A DNA stretch of 64,000 bases from Chitinophagaceae bacterium (GCA_024508725.1 JANINS010000003.1:434001-498000); one strand, 5' to 3'; counted from the first letter of the stretch, positions 16,437-26,386 are shown. Program-made: numbers and translations. The notes: a model not told the origin generated them from the letters alone.

Positions 16437-18209
16437 TTAAAAAAAGCTGAGATAGCCGAAATGAATCTTTGATTGACGAAGATTAAACCTGAGATCGTCT
16501 CGCTTTCCAACAGCATAACTGATATTGAAAATCCCTTGTTTCGTTTGAAAAGCCATTCCTGCTCCTAAACCCAGGTAAGTATGTGAAAACCTGGTTTGTT
16601 GTGATGTAAAATTCGACCAACCGATATCTGTAAAACCAAATAAAAACGAATTGAGATCGAGCAGATACCTGTACTCTAATGTAGTAACCGCAAACTTATC
16701 AGCAAAGATGCTTTCTTCATCAAAACCCCTCAACAACCTGTAACCACCAAGTTGGAACATCTCGTTACGGAAGTAGTCAGGTGTTTGAATAAATCCAGCC
16801 TGCAAACCGGTCTTAAAAGTTGCTCTTTTCCCTAAAGGAAAATACTGAGCGGCATTTAACCGCAAACGAACCTGGTAACTATTGAGCTTGACTGAATTGT
16901 ATAGTTTGTTGTAATTGTAAGAAGGATCTTTTATGTTGGTGATGGCATTGTTCTTACGGATGGTTTTACGTCCTGCGGTAGTAGTAATACTGATCTCAGT
17001 TCCCTTACGTGGATTGTATCGATAATTTGTTTTCTGATAGGTATAGTTTACACCGATATTAGCCAGGCTCAGATCAACAATATCAGGTAATTGCCTAGTG
17101 AATTTGATCGAGTTCGTATCAACATCCAGCAAGTTTGTTCGTTGTGTTTGCAGCAGAATTGTTGCTGACTGGTTATTTCCCAACTGGTACTGCAATCCAA
17201 GATCACCTAACACATTCAGAAAAGAAGAATCCTTCTTATATAATTGAAAACCTACGTTCAAACCAAAACGTGAATTAAAAATATAAGGATGCTCGTATAC
17301 GAGATTTAATCTTGGAGATTTAGGCTGGATCTGTTCCCAGTTAAAGTCGATCAGTTCACCTGCACCTAATGCATTCTGCAGAACGATCTTCGCATCAACC
17401 GTAAGTAAAAGTTTGCCTGCATTCTGCTGGTTTGCCGGCAGTAATCCGATCAATGCATCTACCTGGTTGCTTCGTTTTGTTTCGAGGTAAAAGTTCAAAA
17501 CATAACCACTGCTTTGCATGGTGATACTCCAGGGTTGTGCTTGTTGTACATAAGGAAGTTCCTGCAATTTCTGATCGATATTCTCCAGAACATTATGACG
17601 ATACAATCCATCGTCCGGCAGGTTGAGATAATGTTTTAAAAACGTTTTCGAAAGTTTCGCCGAACCTGAAACTGTGAGGCTGTCCAGCTTATACACTGGT
17701 CCTTTATCGATCATTAATTTCCCACTGATAGAGTTGTTGTTAAGTTGGATACTATCCCATTTCACTTTTACAAACGGGTAACCGTTGTTCTGAAAATGAT
17801 CGATGATCTTCAAAGGCAACTCGGCAATAAAAGCAGCATCGGCAATTTGCTTTTGCTGATAGCCGAGACTATTCAGCAACGACACATCTTCTGGTTTTAT
17901 TTTTAAATCGCTCCACTGATATTGTTTACCAAGAAACAAATAAGCTATTACGATTGTATCTTTCTCTGCAACACTGTCTATCGAAGCAGATAAATAACCT
18001 TTCGCCTGTAATAAAGATGGGAACTGCTGAAGATAGTCCAGCAGCTCCTGCCTGCTTTTGAAAACATACTTATACATAAGATTGTTAACAGGTGTTGATT
18101 CCTCATTAACAGCAGCTTCTATCTTCAGCTGCAATTGTGCAGCAGTTGTGATTGTTAGTAAACTGCCAATCATCAACCCCAACAACTTGTATAATCCTAA
18201 TTTTGACAT
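16437..18209 (-). CDS. BamA/TamA-like outer-membrane protein (POTRA plus barrel)
   Basis: The 590-residue protein begins with a signal peptide ending TTAAQ. POTRA-like segments follow (clearest around residues 170-225, LTVSGSAKLSKTFLKHYLNLPDDGLY), then a C-terminal beta-barrel of the surface-antigen D15 type ending in Phe (GYLSFF), the usual outer-membrane insertion signal. It is shorter than BamA (typically ~800), has few POTRA repeats, and is therefore a TamA-like or other Omp85 relative. Insertion or translocation at the outer membrane is inferred from the family; its client is unknown. It is divergent from hemW with a 32-nt gap. Confidence 0.82.
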   Translation of the reverse strand: MSKLGLYKLLGLMIGSLLTITTAAQLQLKIEAAVNEESTPVNNLMYKYVFKSRQELLDYLQQFPSLLQAKGYLSASIDSVAEKDTIVIAYLFLGKQYQWSDLKIKPEDVSLLNSLGYQQKQIADAAFIAELPLKIIDHFQNNGYPFVKVKWDSIQLNNNSISGKLMIDKGPVYKLDSLTVSGSAKLSKTFLKHYLNLPDDGLYRHNVLENIDQKLQELPYVQQAQPWSITMQSSGYVLNFYLETKRSNQVDALIGLLPANQQNAGKLLLTVDAKIVLQNALGAGELIDFNWEQIQPKSPRLNLVYEHPYIFNSRFGLNVGFQLYKKDSSFLNVLGDLGLQYQLGNNQSATILLQTQRTNLLDVDTNSIKFTRQLPDIVDLSLANIGVNYTYQKTNYRYNPRKGTEISITTTAGRKTIRKNNAITNIKDPSYNYNKLYNSVKLNSYQVRLRLNAAQYFPLGKRATFKTGLQAGFIQTPDYFRNEMFQLGGYRLLRGFDEESIFADKFAVTTLEYRYLLDLNSFLFGFTDIGWSNFTSQQTRFSHTYLGLGAGMAFQTKQGIFNISYAVGKRDDLRFNLRQSKIHFGYLSFF

Positions 18210-18241
18210 CTTTCAAAAACAAGTATAGTCATTTTCAACGC

Positions 18242-19360
18242 ATGGCAGGTATTTACATTCATATTCCCTTTTGCAGAAAAGCCTGCCACTATTGCAACTT
18301 CCATTTTTCTACTTCGGCTTCAAATACTACTGAGATGGTGAAAGCCATTGTTAAAGAAGCTGAGCTAAGAAAGCAATATTTGAACGAACCTGTTGAGACG
18401 ATCTATTTTGGTGGAGGCACGCCATCGTTAATTGCGATTGAAGACTTGCAATTTACTATTGAACAATTCCGCAATTATTTTGCTGTTGTTGAACAAGCCG
18501 AAATTACTTTAGAAGCAAATCCAGACGATATCACCGAGGAAAAACTATTACAATGGAAAGCCATTGGCATTAACCGGCTTAGCATTGGCATACAATCTTT
18601 TTTTGAAGAAGATCTTCAGTGGATGAACAGGGCTCACAATGCTGAACAAGCGATGAGATGTCTTGCACTGGCAACAAAACATTTCAGCAATATTACCATT
18701 GATCTTATCTACGGCACCCCTACACTCACCGATGAAAAATGGAAGATCAATTTCGAGATCGCTAAAGAGTTGAATATTCCACATCTTTCCTGTTATGCGT
18801 TGACTGTTGAACCCAGGACGGCTTTGGATAAAATGATACAGCTGAAAAAGAAGGAGGAAGTCGATCCCGAAAAACAGGCAAGACATTTTGAGCTGCTGAT
18901 GCAATGGAGTAAAGAATCGGGATATGAGCATTACGAGATCTCCAATTTTGCCAAACCTGGTTTCAGGAGTAAACACAACAGCAGCTACTGGCAGGGAAAA
19001 TCATATTTGGGGCTTGGACCGTCGGCTCATTCTTTCAATGGAAATGAACGACAGTGGAACGTTGCAAACAATACACTTTATCTAAAAAGCCTTGAGCTGA
19101 ATATTGTTCCGTGTGAGAAAGAAGTGCTGACGCAAGAACAGAAGCTGAACGAATACCTGATGACGAGTCTTAGAACAACGGAAGGATTATCGTTGAAACG
19201 GGTTAGTGATAACTGGAGCAAAGATGCTGCTGATGCCATAAAAAAAGATGCTGCCATTTTCCTTGCCGAAGGAACAATGACAGCATCTGACGATCATCTT
19301 ATTTTAACTGATGAAGGAAAGTTATTAGCTGATGGTATTGCTGCAGAACTGTTTAGATAG
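18242..19360 (+). CDS. hemW: HemW-like radical SAM haem chaperone
   Basis: The ATG at 18242 gives 372 residues. The radical-SAM cluster Cys are C11, C15 and C18 in IPFCRKACHYCNF, the CxxxCxxC pattern with the Cys two residues beyond the third replaced as usual in HemW rather than HemN. GGGTPS follows (S-adenosylmethionine binding). A HemW-like C-terminal domain ends the protein. HemW inserts haem into target proteins rather than acting as coproporphyrinogen oxidase. An upstream in-frame ATG at 18152 lies inside the divergent barrel gene and is rejected. Confidence 0.9.
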   Translation: MAGIYIHIPFCRKACHYCNFHFSTSASNTTEMVKAIVKEAELRKQYLNEPVETIYFGGGTPSLIAIEDLQFTIEQFRNYFAVVEQAEITLEANPDDITEEKLLQWKAIGINRLSIGIQSFFEEDLQWMNRAHNAEQAMRCLALATKHFSNITIDLIYGTPTLTDEKWKINFEIAKELNIPHLSCYALTVEPRTALDKMIQLKKKEEVDPEKQARHFELLMQWSKESGYEHYEISNFAKPGFRSKHNSSYWQGKSYLGLGPSAHSFNGNERQWNVANNTLYLKSLELNIVPCEKEVLTQEQKLNEYLMTSLRTTEGLSLKRVSDNWSKDAADAIKKDAAIFLAEGTMTASDDHLILTDEGKLLADGIAAELFR

Positions 19361-19362
19361 TT

Positions 19363-19458
19363 TACGAGTTCACAGGTTAACGAGTTCACAAGTTTACTAC
19401 CTATTAACTCAGGAACTAGTGAACGCTGGAACTAGCGAACTTTCGAACTGTGAACTTC
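19363..19458. repeat. GTTCACNAG-type repeat cluster between convergent genes
   Basis: CGAGTTCACA occurs twice on the left (19365, 19380). GAACTAGTGAAC, GAACTAGCGAAC and GAACTGTGAAC occur on the right, which are near-inverse copies. The whole spacer can fold into an imperfect hairpin. There is no clear T-run, so terminator function is uncertain. Confidence 0.6.
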
Positions 19459-19460
19459 TC

Positions 19461-21911
19461 TTAATTCCCTAATCCACCGCCACCATTTGTACGGCTATTC
19501 TCTTCTTCCGCTGCCGTTTTACGATTTCTTGCAGCTTTCACTTGTGTATTACCAAAGCGATAACTGAAGTTGATGCGGAACACACGGCTCTCCTGGCTAC
19601 CATATACGTTGATGTATTGACCGGCATAATCTGCAGTGCTGTTCCATTTGAATGTCCCTAGAACATCACCCAATGCAAATCGAACTGTACCTTGTCCTTT
19701 CAGCACCTGCTGCTGCAAACCAAGATCCATCTGGCCCATCAGTTTCGTTTTAAAGGTTCCCTGCCAAACAGAAGGTCCATTGATCCATCCACTTAATTCT
19801 ACCGTTGTTTTCTTACCAACTTTCAAACTGTTCTGGGCGAAGAAACGATAAGAGAACACATCGATGTCCACTTTTCTCTGCGGCCCGAGATCAGCATTGT
19901 ACTTAGAATAATATGCGTTGAAATTTGTGAACAGGCTATACGCTTTCTTCTGGAAAGGGAAGCTGATGTTTAAACCGATATTATCCTGTGTTGCAAGATT
20001 TTTCTTCGTTAAGAAACTCTTTGAAGTCTCGATCACATCAGTAATAGAAGCGAATACATCTTCTGTATGGCTATAGCTTAAACTGGTTGTAAGTTTAAAA
20101 GCATAAATATTTGTAAGGCTGAAAGAGTGCGTGAACTGTGGTGTTAACTCGGTATTACCTTTTTGATACGTGTAAGCATCCAGCTTGAACTCAAATGGAT
20201 TCAGATCCTGGTAAGCAGGTCGGTCAATTCTCCTGCTGTAAGAAATACTCCACTGGTTCTTTGGATTTTTGTTGAAAGTGATCGCTGCACTTGGAAATGC
20301 GTTGGTATAATTTCTCTTGAACGTTGTATCGTAAGGAACATACGTTGCCCCGGATTGTTTTAAACCGGTTGATCTTCCTTCGGTGATCGTATTCTCGATA
20401 CGAACGCCGAATTGTATCATCACTCCTTTTTTAAATTGCTTATTGTAGTTGATATAAGCTGCATTAATGTTCTCATTATAACGGAAACGATTGCTCTTGT
20501 CTTTATCCAGGTCTTTCGAAGTACCATTAAAGTTGTAGCGCTGGAAATCGTTATCTGTTCTGATGAAAGAAGATTTTCCTCCCACACCCAGCTTACCGCC
20601 TTTAAAATTCTGCTCGTAATCTGCTTTGGCTGAGTAGATATTGATATCAGTTGGAGATACCATATTGTTCACTTCACGGCTTGTTTCAACAACACCGGCA
20701 GCATCAAGGTAAATGTTCTTGAGCATCTGGTCTGTGATGATGTCGTAATTCGAGTAATCAAGATCGAAGTTGAAATCTCTTCCTTTAGGATTTGAATACT
20801 TATAGTTGATATTATAAGTAGTGTTATCCCTTGAAGAGATATTGTTATTGGTAGCTCTTAATTGTTTAACACCGGCTTTTGTTGGCTTATAAGAAATATA
20901 AGTACCGCTGTTGCTGTGATTTCTTGAATCACCTCTCACACCGTTCACCATTACACCGATAGTGCTGTATTTATCTATCAGAAGATCTGCCCCGAATTTG
21001 AAATTCTTGCTTTCATTTCTGTTGAAGAACATAGAACGTTGATCAAAAATACTATCAGCTACATCACGATAAAGATTGAACGGGTTCTCAGTAAGATTCC
21101 TGTTGTAATTGAAAGTACCGTACAGATTCATGGTTTTGTTACGATGGTTCAATGCAATGCCACCATTGTATTTTGAATAAATTCCAATACCGTATCCTCC
21201 GTTTATAGAACCATTTGTTCCAAGTGTTTTATTTCTTTTCAACCGGATATTAATGATACCTGCATTACCTGCAGCCTCATATTTTGCTGATGGGTTGGTG
21301 ATGATCTCGATGGATTCTATCTGTGCAGATTGCAGGCTTTTCAAATACTCTGAAAGATCTTTTCCTGCTAAAGGAGAAGGCTTTCCATCAATGAACACCT
21401 GCACACCATTCTTACCGCTAACGCTGATGTTATCATCACGATCTATCTGAACGCCCGGGGCTTTTCTCAATAACTCCAACGCATCCTGACCAACAGCATT
21501 GATCGTTCCTTCAACATTGAAAACCGTTTTATCAGCTTTCACTTCTACCAGTTGTCGTTTTGCAGCAACGGTAACATCGTTAAGATCACCAGCTTTTTTA
21601 GCAAGTGTAAAAGCAGGAAGATCTACTTCTGCATCTGGCTTCACATTTACTACATCACTGTAAAAATTCTTATAACCTACAAAAGTTGCGGAAAGCTTGT
21701 AAGCACCTTCTTTCAATCCGGCAATAACAAATCTTCCGTTCTTGTCGGTGATGGCGAGTTTTACTACAGCTGAATCTTTTGTTCTGAGAACGGAAACGGT
21801 GGCATTTGCCAATGGCTTGTCTTCACTATCTCTTACGTAACCTTTAATGGTCTGGGCCTTCAGTGCAAATGAAAATACACTGAAAAGGAATAGGGGTAGA
21901 AACTTTTTCAT
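19461..21911 (-). CDS. TonB-dependent receptor-like outer-membrane protein
   Basis: The 816-residue protein has a signal peptide ending ALKAQ, a carboxypeptidase-regulatory-like domain (~22-105, IKGYVRDSEDKPLANATVSV), a TonB-plug domain (~120-225, including GQDALELLRKAPGVQIDRD and GNAGIINIRLK), and a long outer-membrane beta-barrel of the OMP_b-brl_3 type. No TonB box or SusD-like partner gene is evident, so it is probably not a classic polysaccharide-utilisation receptor. The substrate is unknown. It is transcribed alone, with a -7-like TAGACTTTTG upstream that has one extra base in the spacer. Confidence 0.87.
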   Translation of the reverse strand: MKKFLPLFLFSVFSFALKAQTIKGYVRDSEDKPLANATVSVLRTKDSAVVKLAITDKNGRFVIAGLKEGAYKLSATFVGYKNFYSDVVNVKPDAEVDLPAFTLAKKAGDLNDVTVAAKRQLVEVKADKTVFNVEGTINAVGQDALELLRKAPGVQIDRDDNISVSGKNGVQVFIDGKPSPLAGKDLSEYLKSLQSAQIESIEIITNPSAKYEAAGNAGIINIRLKRNKTLGTNGSINGGYGIGIYSKYNGGIALNHRNKTMNLYGTFNYNRNLTENPFNLYRDVADSIFDQRSMFFNRNESKNFKFGADLLIDKYSTIGVMVNGVRGDSRNHSNSGTYISYKPTKAGVKQLRATNNNISSRDNTTYNINYKYSNPKGRDFNFDLDYSNYDIITDQMLKNIYLDAAGVVETSREVNNMVSPTDINIYSAKADYEQNFKGGKLGVGGKSSFIRTDNDFQRYNFNGTSKDLDKDKSNRFRYNENINAAYINYNKQFKKGVMIQFGVRIENTITEGRSTGLKQSGATYVPYDTTFKRNYTNAFPSAAITFNKNPKNQWSISYSRRIDRPAYQDLNPFEFKLDAYTYQKGNTELTPQFTHSFSLTNIYAFKLTTSLSYSHTEDVFASITDVIETSKSFLTKKNLATQDNIGLNISFPFQKKAYSLFTNFNAYYSKYNADLGPQRKVDIDVFSYRFFAQNSLKVGKKTTVELSGWINGPSVWQGTFKTKLMGQMDLGLQQQVLKGQGTVRFALGDVLGTFKWNSTADYAGQYINVYGSQESRVFRINFSYRFGNTQVKAARNRKTAAEEENSRTNGGGGLGN

Positions 21912-22056
21912 TTTTTATCTCTCGATTGTTGCAGGGCAAAAGTCTATCTCCTCAATGACAATGCGATGACATATTAGTAGCAGAAGCCTGATTTTTTTGA
22001 TGAACGGTATTGATGTTTTAACTTCAGAACTATAGTTGCATAAACAACCTTTTGGT

Positions 22057-22064
22057 TATATTTG
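22057..22064 (+). promoter_or_regulatory. -7 promoter element of the thiolase gene
   Basis: TATATTTG matches TAnnTTTG, with TTG 18 nt upstream. The ATG is 18 nt further on. Confidence 0.65.
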
Positions 22065-22082
22065 AACATACAAATTACAGAT

Positions 22083-23258
22083 ATGCAAGATGCTTACATA
22101 GTTGCCGGCTATCGTACTGCAGTAGGCAAAGCCAAAAAAGGTGGATTCAGATTTACCAGGCCTGATGACCTTGCCATCGATGTGATCAAGGGTTTGATGG
22201 CTGCTGTTCCTCAACTGGAAGCAAAAAGAGTAGATGATGTAATCGTTGGCAATGCTGTTCCCGAAGCTGAACAAGGTTTACAGGTAGGAAGGATCATCGC
22301 TGCCAGAGCTTTGGGTTTTGAAGTTCCGGGAATGACGGTTAACAGGTATTGTGCAAGTGGACTCGAAACAATAGCCATGGCAACAGCCAAGATAAGGATG
22401 GGAATGGCTGATTGCATTATTGCAGGTGGAACAGAAAGCATGAGTCTTGTTCCTACAGCAGGATGGAAAACTGTTCCTGCTTTTTCAATCGCCAGCGATG
22501 AACCTGATTATTACCTCAGCATGGGATTAACGGCCGAAGCGGTAGCAAAAGAATTCAATGTGAGTCGTGAAGACCAGGATCAGTTTGCACTCGCATCTCA
22601 CCAGAAAGCAAAAGCAGCTATCGATAATGGTTATTTTAAACCTGGTATTCTGCCTATCAATGTTGAGCAGGTGTATGTAGATGAAAAAGGCAAACGCAAA
22701 ACAAGATCATACGTTGTAGATACCGATGAAGGTGTAAGAGCCGATACTTCGATAGAAGGTTTGGCTAAACTGAAACCGGCGTTTGCAGCCAAAGGAAGTG
22801 TAACTGCAGGAAACTCATCTCAAACAAGCGATGGTGCTGCCTTTGTTATTGTAATGAGTGAGAAAATGGTGAAAGAACTTGGATTACAACCGATCGGGAG
22901 ATTGGTGAATTGTGTGAGTGCAGGTGTGCATCCACGAATTATGGGAATTGGTCCTGTTGCTGCCATTCCAAAAGTATTGAAGCAGGCTAACATGAGCCTG
23001 AGCCAGATCGATCTGATTGAATTGAATGAAGCTTTCGCCTCTCAATCCATCGCTGTAATAAGAGAACTGGGATTAGATGCCGGTAAAGTGAACATCAACG
23101 GTGGTGCCATTGCTTTAGGTCATCCTTTAGGTTGCACCGGATGCAAACTCACCATTCAACTCTTAAACGACATGAAACGCCTGAACAAGAAGTATGGATT
23201 GGTGACTGCTTGTGTGGGTGGCGGACAAGGCATTGCAGGTATCATCGAGAATTTATAG
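22083..23258 (+). CDS. Acetyl-CoA C-acyltransferase (thiolase)
   Basis: The ATG at 22083 gives 391 residues, the standard thiolase length. The acylated nucleophile Cys is in NRYCASGLET, the active-site His in NGGAIALGHPLGCTG, and the second Cys in TACVGGGQG. The protein cleaves 3-ketoacyl-CoA in beta-oxidation (FadA-like), or runs the condensation in the opposite direction (PhaA-like). The neighbours give no fad context. An in-frame TTG at 22062 lies in the -7 element and is rejected. Confidence 0.92.
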   Translation: MQDAYIVAGYRTAVGKAKKGGFRFTRPDDLAIDVIKGLMAAVPQLEAKRVDDVIVGNAVPEAEQGLQVGRIIAARALGFEVPGMTVNRYCASGLETIAMATAKIRMGMADCIIAGGTESMSLVPTAGWKTVPAFSIASDEPDYYLSMGLTAEAVAKEFNVSREDQDQFALASHQKAKAAIDNGYFKPGILPINVEQVYVDEKGKRKTRSYVVDTDEGVRADTSIEGLAKLKPAFAAKGSVTAGNSSQTSDGAAFVIVMSEKMVKELGLQPIGRLVNCVSAGVHPRIMGIGPVAAIPKVLKQANMSLSQIDLIELNEAFASQSIAVIRELGLDAGKVNINGGAIALGHPLGCTGCKLTIQLLNDMKRLNKKYGLVTACVGGGQGIAGIIENL

Positions 23259-23352
23259 CACCATATTTGTAAGCGTTAGCTGATGAGAATCAGAATATTC
23301 AGCACCCAGGATGATTAACTTTAGGGTGATGTTTTTTTGATCTTTAGAAGCT

Positions 23353-23428
23353 CACGCAAAACTGCAACGTATATAAAGCCGCAAAGTTTTTTCTCTTAGC
23401 GTCTTATTTCACTTGTTTGCTTTGCGTG
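23353..23428. repeat. CGCAAA-type inverted repeat
   Basis: The 8-bp arms CACGCAAA (23353-23360) and TTTGCGTG (23421-23428) enclose a segment with GCCGCAAAG and TTAGCGTC. A related element with 12-bp arms is at 48484-48570. It lies upstream of the universal stress gene. Confidence 0.6.
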
Positions 23429-23450
23429 CAATAAATCTGAAATTAACGCC

Positions 23451-24278
23451 ATGAATAGCATACTTGTTCCAACTGACTTTTCAGACACAGCCAGGAATGC
23501 CGGCATGTATGCCGTGTCTTTAGCACAGGATCTTGGTATTCAAAAGATCATTCTCTATAATGCTTACCAGGCTCCGATCTCTGCAGATCCCTCTATGCCT
23601 GCCGTTCAACTTTTCGATATAGATGTTTTAAAGAAAAGCAGTAAAGATGGATTGGAAAAGTTCAGATCAGATCTGCAATCAGCCTGCAACAAACCAATGC
23701 TGTTCGAAACCAAAGCAGAATTTCAACTGCTCACCAGTGGCGTAGAAGAATTGTGTAAGAAGGGAGAGATCGATGCTATTGTAATGGGCATTACCGGTGG
23801 CAATAAAGTAGAAGAAGTGCTGATAGGAAGCAACACCATCAGCGTGGCCAAGCATGTAACGGTTCCTGTATTTGTTGTGCCGTCTGGTGCTACATACAAA
23901 CCCATTAACAAAGTAGTATTGGCATGTGATTTCAAGAAGGTGGTAGATACAATGCCTGTGACTCCGATCAACAATTTGTTAGACATTACAAAGGCAGAAT
24001 TGCATATACTCAATGTATCAGAGAAAGAAACCAAAGCCGATGAACAGTTCGAAAGTTTATTGTTAGATACTTTATTCCAGGGTTATTCTCCAAAATATCA
24101 TTTCATTCACGATACACATTTTGCCGAAGCCATTAATCGCTTTGCAGATGAGAATGCAATTGATCTCATTATCACCATTCCCAAAAAACATGGACTTTTC
24201 GAAGGGCTTTTTAGAAAAAGCTATACAAAGGCGTTAGCTTTCCATAGCCATGTACCGTTGATGGTGATACATGAATGA
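23451..24278 (+). CDS. Universal stress protein with two UspA domains
   Basis: The 275-residue protein contains two UspA-type domains (~1-140 and ~150-275). The first starts MNSILVPTDFSDTARNAG and includes MGITGGNKVEEVLIGSNTISVAKHVTVPVFVVP. That last stretch is a variant of the ATP-binding GxxG-x9-GS motif. Tandem-domain USPs are common in Bacteroidota; their exact task under stress is not defined. It is a single gene, and the 192-nt upstream gap holds a CGCAAA-type inverted repeat. Confidence 0.88.
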   Translation: MNSILVPTDFSDTARNAGMYAVSLAQDLGIQKIILYNAYQAPISADPSMPAVQLFDIDVLKKSSKDGLEKFRSDLQSACNKPMLFETKAEFQLLTSGVEELCKKGEIDAIVMGITGGNKVEEVLIGSNTISVAKHVTVPVFVVPSGATYKPINKVVLACDFKKVVDTMPVTPINNLLDITKAELHILNVSEKETKADEQFESLLLDTLFQGYSPKYHFIHDTHFAEAINRFADENAIDLIITIPKKHGLFEGLFRKSYTKALAFHSHVPLMVIHE

Positions 24279-24303
24279 GATTATTCAGCCTGCTGAAATT
24301 CTT

Positions 24304-24346
24304 CGTGGCATCGTTTGTTGTGTCACTCACTTGTGCTTTCTGGTTT
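24304..24346 (-). repeat. Dispersed intergenic repeat, diverged copy (reverse)
   Basis: On the minus strand it reads CACAAGTGAGTGACACAAC then AAACGATGCCACGAAG. This is a diverged version of the core ACAAGAGTGCGACGCAA followed by GATGCC. It is nearly identical to the copy at 44518-44556. Confidence 0.6.
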
Positions 24347-24353
24347 TATGGCA

Positions 24354-24608
24354 TCAAAAAACTCCCAACTCATCCTTACCCTTATCAGCATAACCCCACT
24401 CCTCACCTTCTGCTAAGTCTTTCCCATTGTAAGGAGCATAGCGAAGAATCGTATAAGCCATCCATATCACCAGGAAAGGAGATAACAAAAACATCGTTCC
24501 CAGCACATTCAACGAAGCACCTGACTGGTGAAGCAAAGTATAAATGATGAGGTAAGTGGTAACAAATACAACCGCAAACCGGTGATTGTGCCAGATATGC
24601 TTTTTCAT
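24354..24608 (-). CDS. Small two-helix membrane protein, unknown function
   Basis: The 84-residue protein begins MKKHIWHNHRF. It has two hydrophobic segments (~12-32 and ~38-60, with LLSPFLVIWMAYTIL), then a charged tail NGKDLAEGEEWGYADKGKDE. Codon use and the hydrophobic pattern look real, and it lies convergent to the stress gene. I know no function. The frame continues 6 codons upstream, but the Met-Lys-Lys start is preferred. Confidence 0.65.
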   Translation of the reverse strand: MKKHIWHNHRFAVVFVTTYLIIYTLLHQSGASLNVLGTMFLLSPFLVIWMAYTILRYAPYNGKDLAEGEEWGYADKGKDELGVF

Positions 24609-24691
24609 ACGAGTGCTTTGCCGCATCAGCTACAAAAACCTAACCACATCAGCGGTGCCAGACACTTCCAAAGTGTCAGAAACCTTCACTA

Positions 24692-26374
24692 TTATGAAAG
24701 ATATTTTCCTACGATCGGCATTCTTCGTCCTACACCAAATGCTTTCGGACTAATACGAATAATAGGGCAAAACTGGTTACGCTTATACTCATTTGTATTC
24801 ACCAGCTTCAGCGTTCGGTCTACAACAGCAGCATCAAAGCCCTGTGCTTTTATCTCATCCGGACCTAATCGCTTTTCTATGTATTGATACAAAATGTTAT
24901 CCAGCACATCGTAATCAGGTAAACTGTCGCTGTCTTTCTGGTTGGGCCGCAACTCAGCACTTGGGGGCTTGGTGATAATATTATCGGGAATGATCTCTCT
25001 TTCCCGGTTGATGTATTTAGCCAAAGCATATATCTGCAACTTGTAACAATCACCCAGAACACCTAAACCACCAGCCATATCACCATAGAGTGTTCCGTAA
25101 CCGGTAGCGAGTTCACTTTTGTTAGAAGTGTTCAATAAAACATATCCAAACTTATTGGCGATTGCCATTAACAGATTTCCTCTTGAACGGCTTTGAATAT
25201 TCTCTTCGGCAACAGAAAAAGGCAGATCCTCAAAGATCGGTTTCAATGTTTCAAGAAACGCTTCATACACATCTTTGATCTTGAGAATATCATACGGATT
25301 TTCCAGGTTCTTACTCAGCTTTACCGCATCATTCACTGAATGCTCAGTTGAATAAGGAGATGGCATCAGCACCGCTCTTACATTCTCTTTACCTAAAGCC
25401 TCACAAGCCAATGCAAGTGTAACTGCAGAATCAATTCCTCCCGAAGAACCGAGTATCGCTTTTTTAAAACCCATCTTCTCAAAATAATCTTTGATCCCCA
25501 GAACAAGGGCATCATACACTTTATCGATATTCAGTTCGGGAATCAGTTTCTCCGGATCAAGTTCAGAACCTGGAAGATCAAACACATTTGTCTTTGTTGT
25601 TGAATGGATCGTTCCATCATCATTTACTTCTACCACACACACTTCTTCTTTGAAAAAAGGAAGTTCTTTACAAAGATTTCCTTCCTTATCAAACACCAGG
25701 GAAGCACCATCGAAAACGATCTCTGTCTGGCTGCCAACACCATTGCAATACAATAATGGCAATTTATATTTCAACACATTGCTTTTACAGATCGCTTTTC
25801 TATCATCTGCATGTGTGTAATCAAACGGAGATGCACTCAGGTTGATCATGATATCGGGTTCCTGTCCAATGAGTTGATCCATTGGCGAATACCGGTACAT
25901 TGGATTATCAACGAGGTTCCATATATCCTCACAAATAGTAACAGCAAGCTTTCTCCCTTTGAAATTAACCACCTTCCATTCATACGCCGGTTCAAAGTAG
26001 CGATACTCATCAAATACATCGTAAGTAGGAAGTAGGGTTTTATGTACCTCGGCTTTTACTTCCTTCTCATACAATAAAAAAGCTGCGTTGAACAGATCTT
26101 TACCTTCCCGAACTTTGTTTACTGCTGGCGAACCGATCAACACACCAATGGTATCGGCATGTTGTTTTATCTGTTCTATGCTCTCATAACATTTATTAAC
26201 GAAGTCTTTGAACTCGAGAAAATCTCTCGGAGGATAACCGCAAACCGCCAGTTCGCTAAAAACAATAAGGTCTGCTCCCTTCGCTTTCGCTTGTTCTATG
26301 GCATTGATGATCTTGCCTGTATTCAATTCAAAATTGCCTATATGATAATTCTGCTGTGCCAGTGCGATCTTCAT
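24692..26374 (-). CDS. nadE: Glutamine-dependent NAD+ synthetase
   Basis: The ATG at 26374 gives 560 residues. The N-terminal nitrilase-type glutaminase has the Glu-Lys-Cys triad (VFSELAVCGYPPRD; HKTLLPTYD; VTICEDIWN). The C-terminal synthetase has the pyrophosphate loop SSGGIDSA. The enzyme amidates nicotinate adenine dinucleotide to NAD+ with glutamine as ammonia source. A -7 element ends 4 nt before this ATG, so the 30-codon upstream extension is rejected. In Flavobacterium nadE is near gldB, and here gldB is 3.8 kb away. Confidence 0.95.
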   Translation of the reverse strand: MKIALAQQNYHIGNFELNTGKIINAIEQAKAKGADLIVFSELAVCGYPPRDFLEFKDFVNKCYESIEQIKQHADTIGVLIGSPAVNKVREGKDLFNAAFLLYEKEVKAEVHKTLLPTYDVFDEYRYFEPAYEWKVVNFKGRKLAVTICEDIWNLVDNPMYRYSPMDQLIGQEPDIMINLSASPFDYTHADDRKAICKSNVLKYKLPLLYCNGVGSQTEIVFDGASLVFDKEGNLCKELPFFKEEVCVVEVNDDGTIHSTTKTNVFDLPGSELDPEKLIPELNIDKVYDALVLGIKDYFEKMGFKKAILGSSGGIDSAVTLALACEALGKENVRAVLMPSPYSTEHSVNDAVKLSKNLENPYDILKIKDVYEAFLETLKPIFEDLPFSVAEENIQSRSRGNLLMAIANKFGYVLLNTSNKSELATGYGTLYGDMAGGLGVLGDCYKLQIYALAKYINREREIIPDNIITKPPSAELRPNQKDSDSLPDYDVLDNILYQYIEKRLGPDEIKAQGFDAAVVDRTLKLVNTNEYKRNQFCPIIRISPKAFGVGRRMPIVGKYLS

Positions 26375-26378
26375 CTTA

Positions 26379-26386
26379 CAAAGATA
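26379..26386 (-). promoter_or_regulatory. -7 promoter element of nadE
   Basis: TATCTTTG on the minus strand is exactly TAnnTTTG and lies 4 nt before the ATG, so a leaderless transcript is predicted. Confidence 0.7.

Noticed and set aside
24275-24547. Plus-strand frame of 90 codons after the stress-protein gene
   Set aside because: It crosses a dispersed repeat and the antisense of a more convincing small membrane protein. Apart from the first ~25 residues it has no protein-like pattern.
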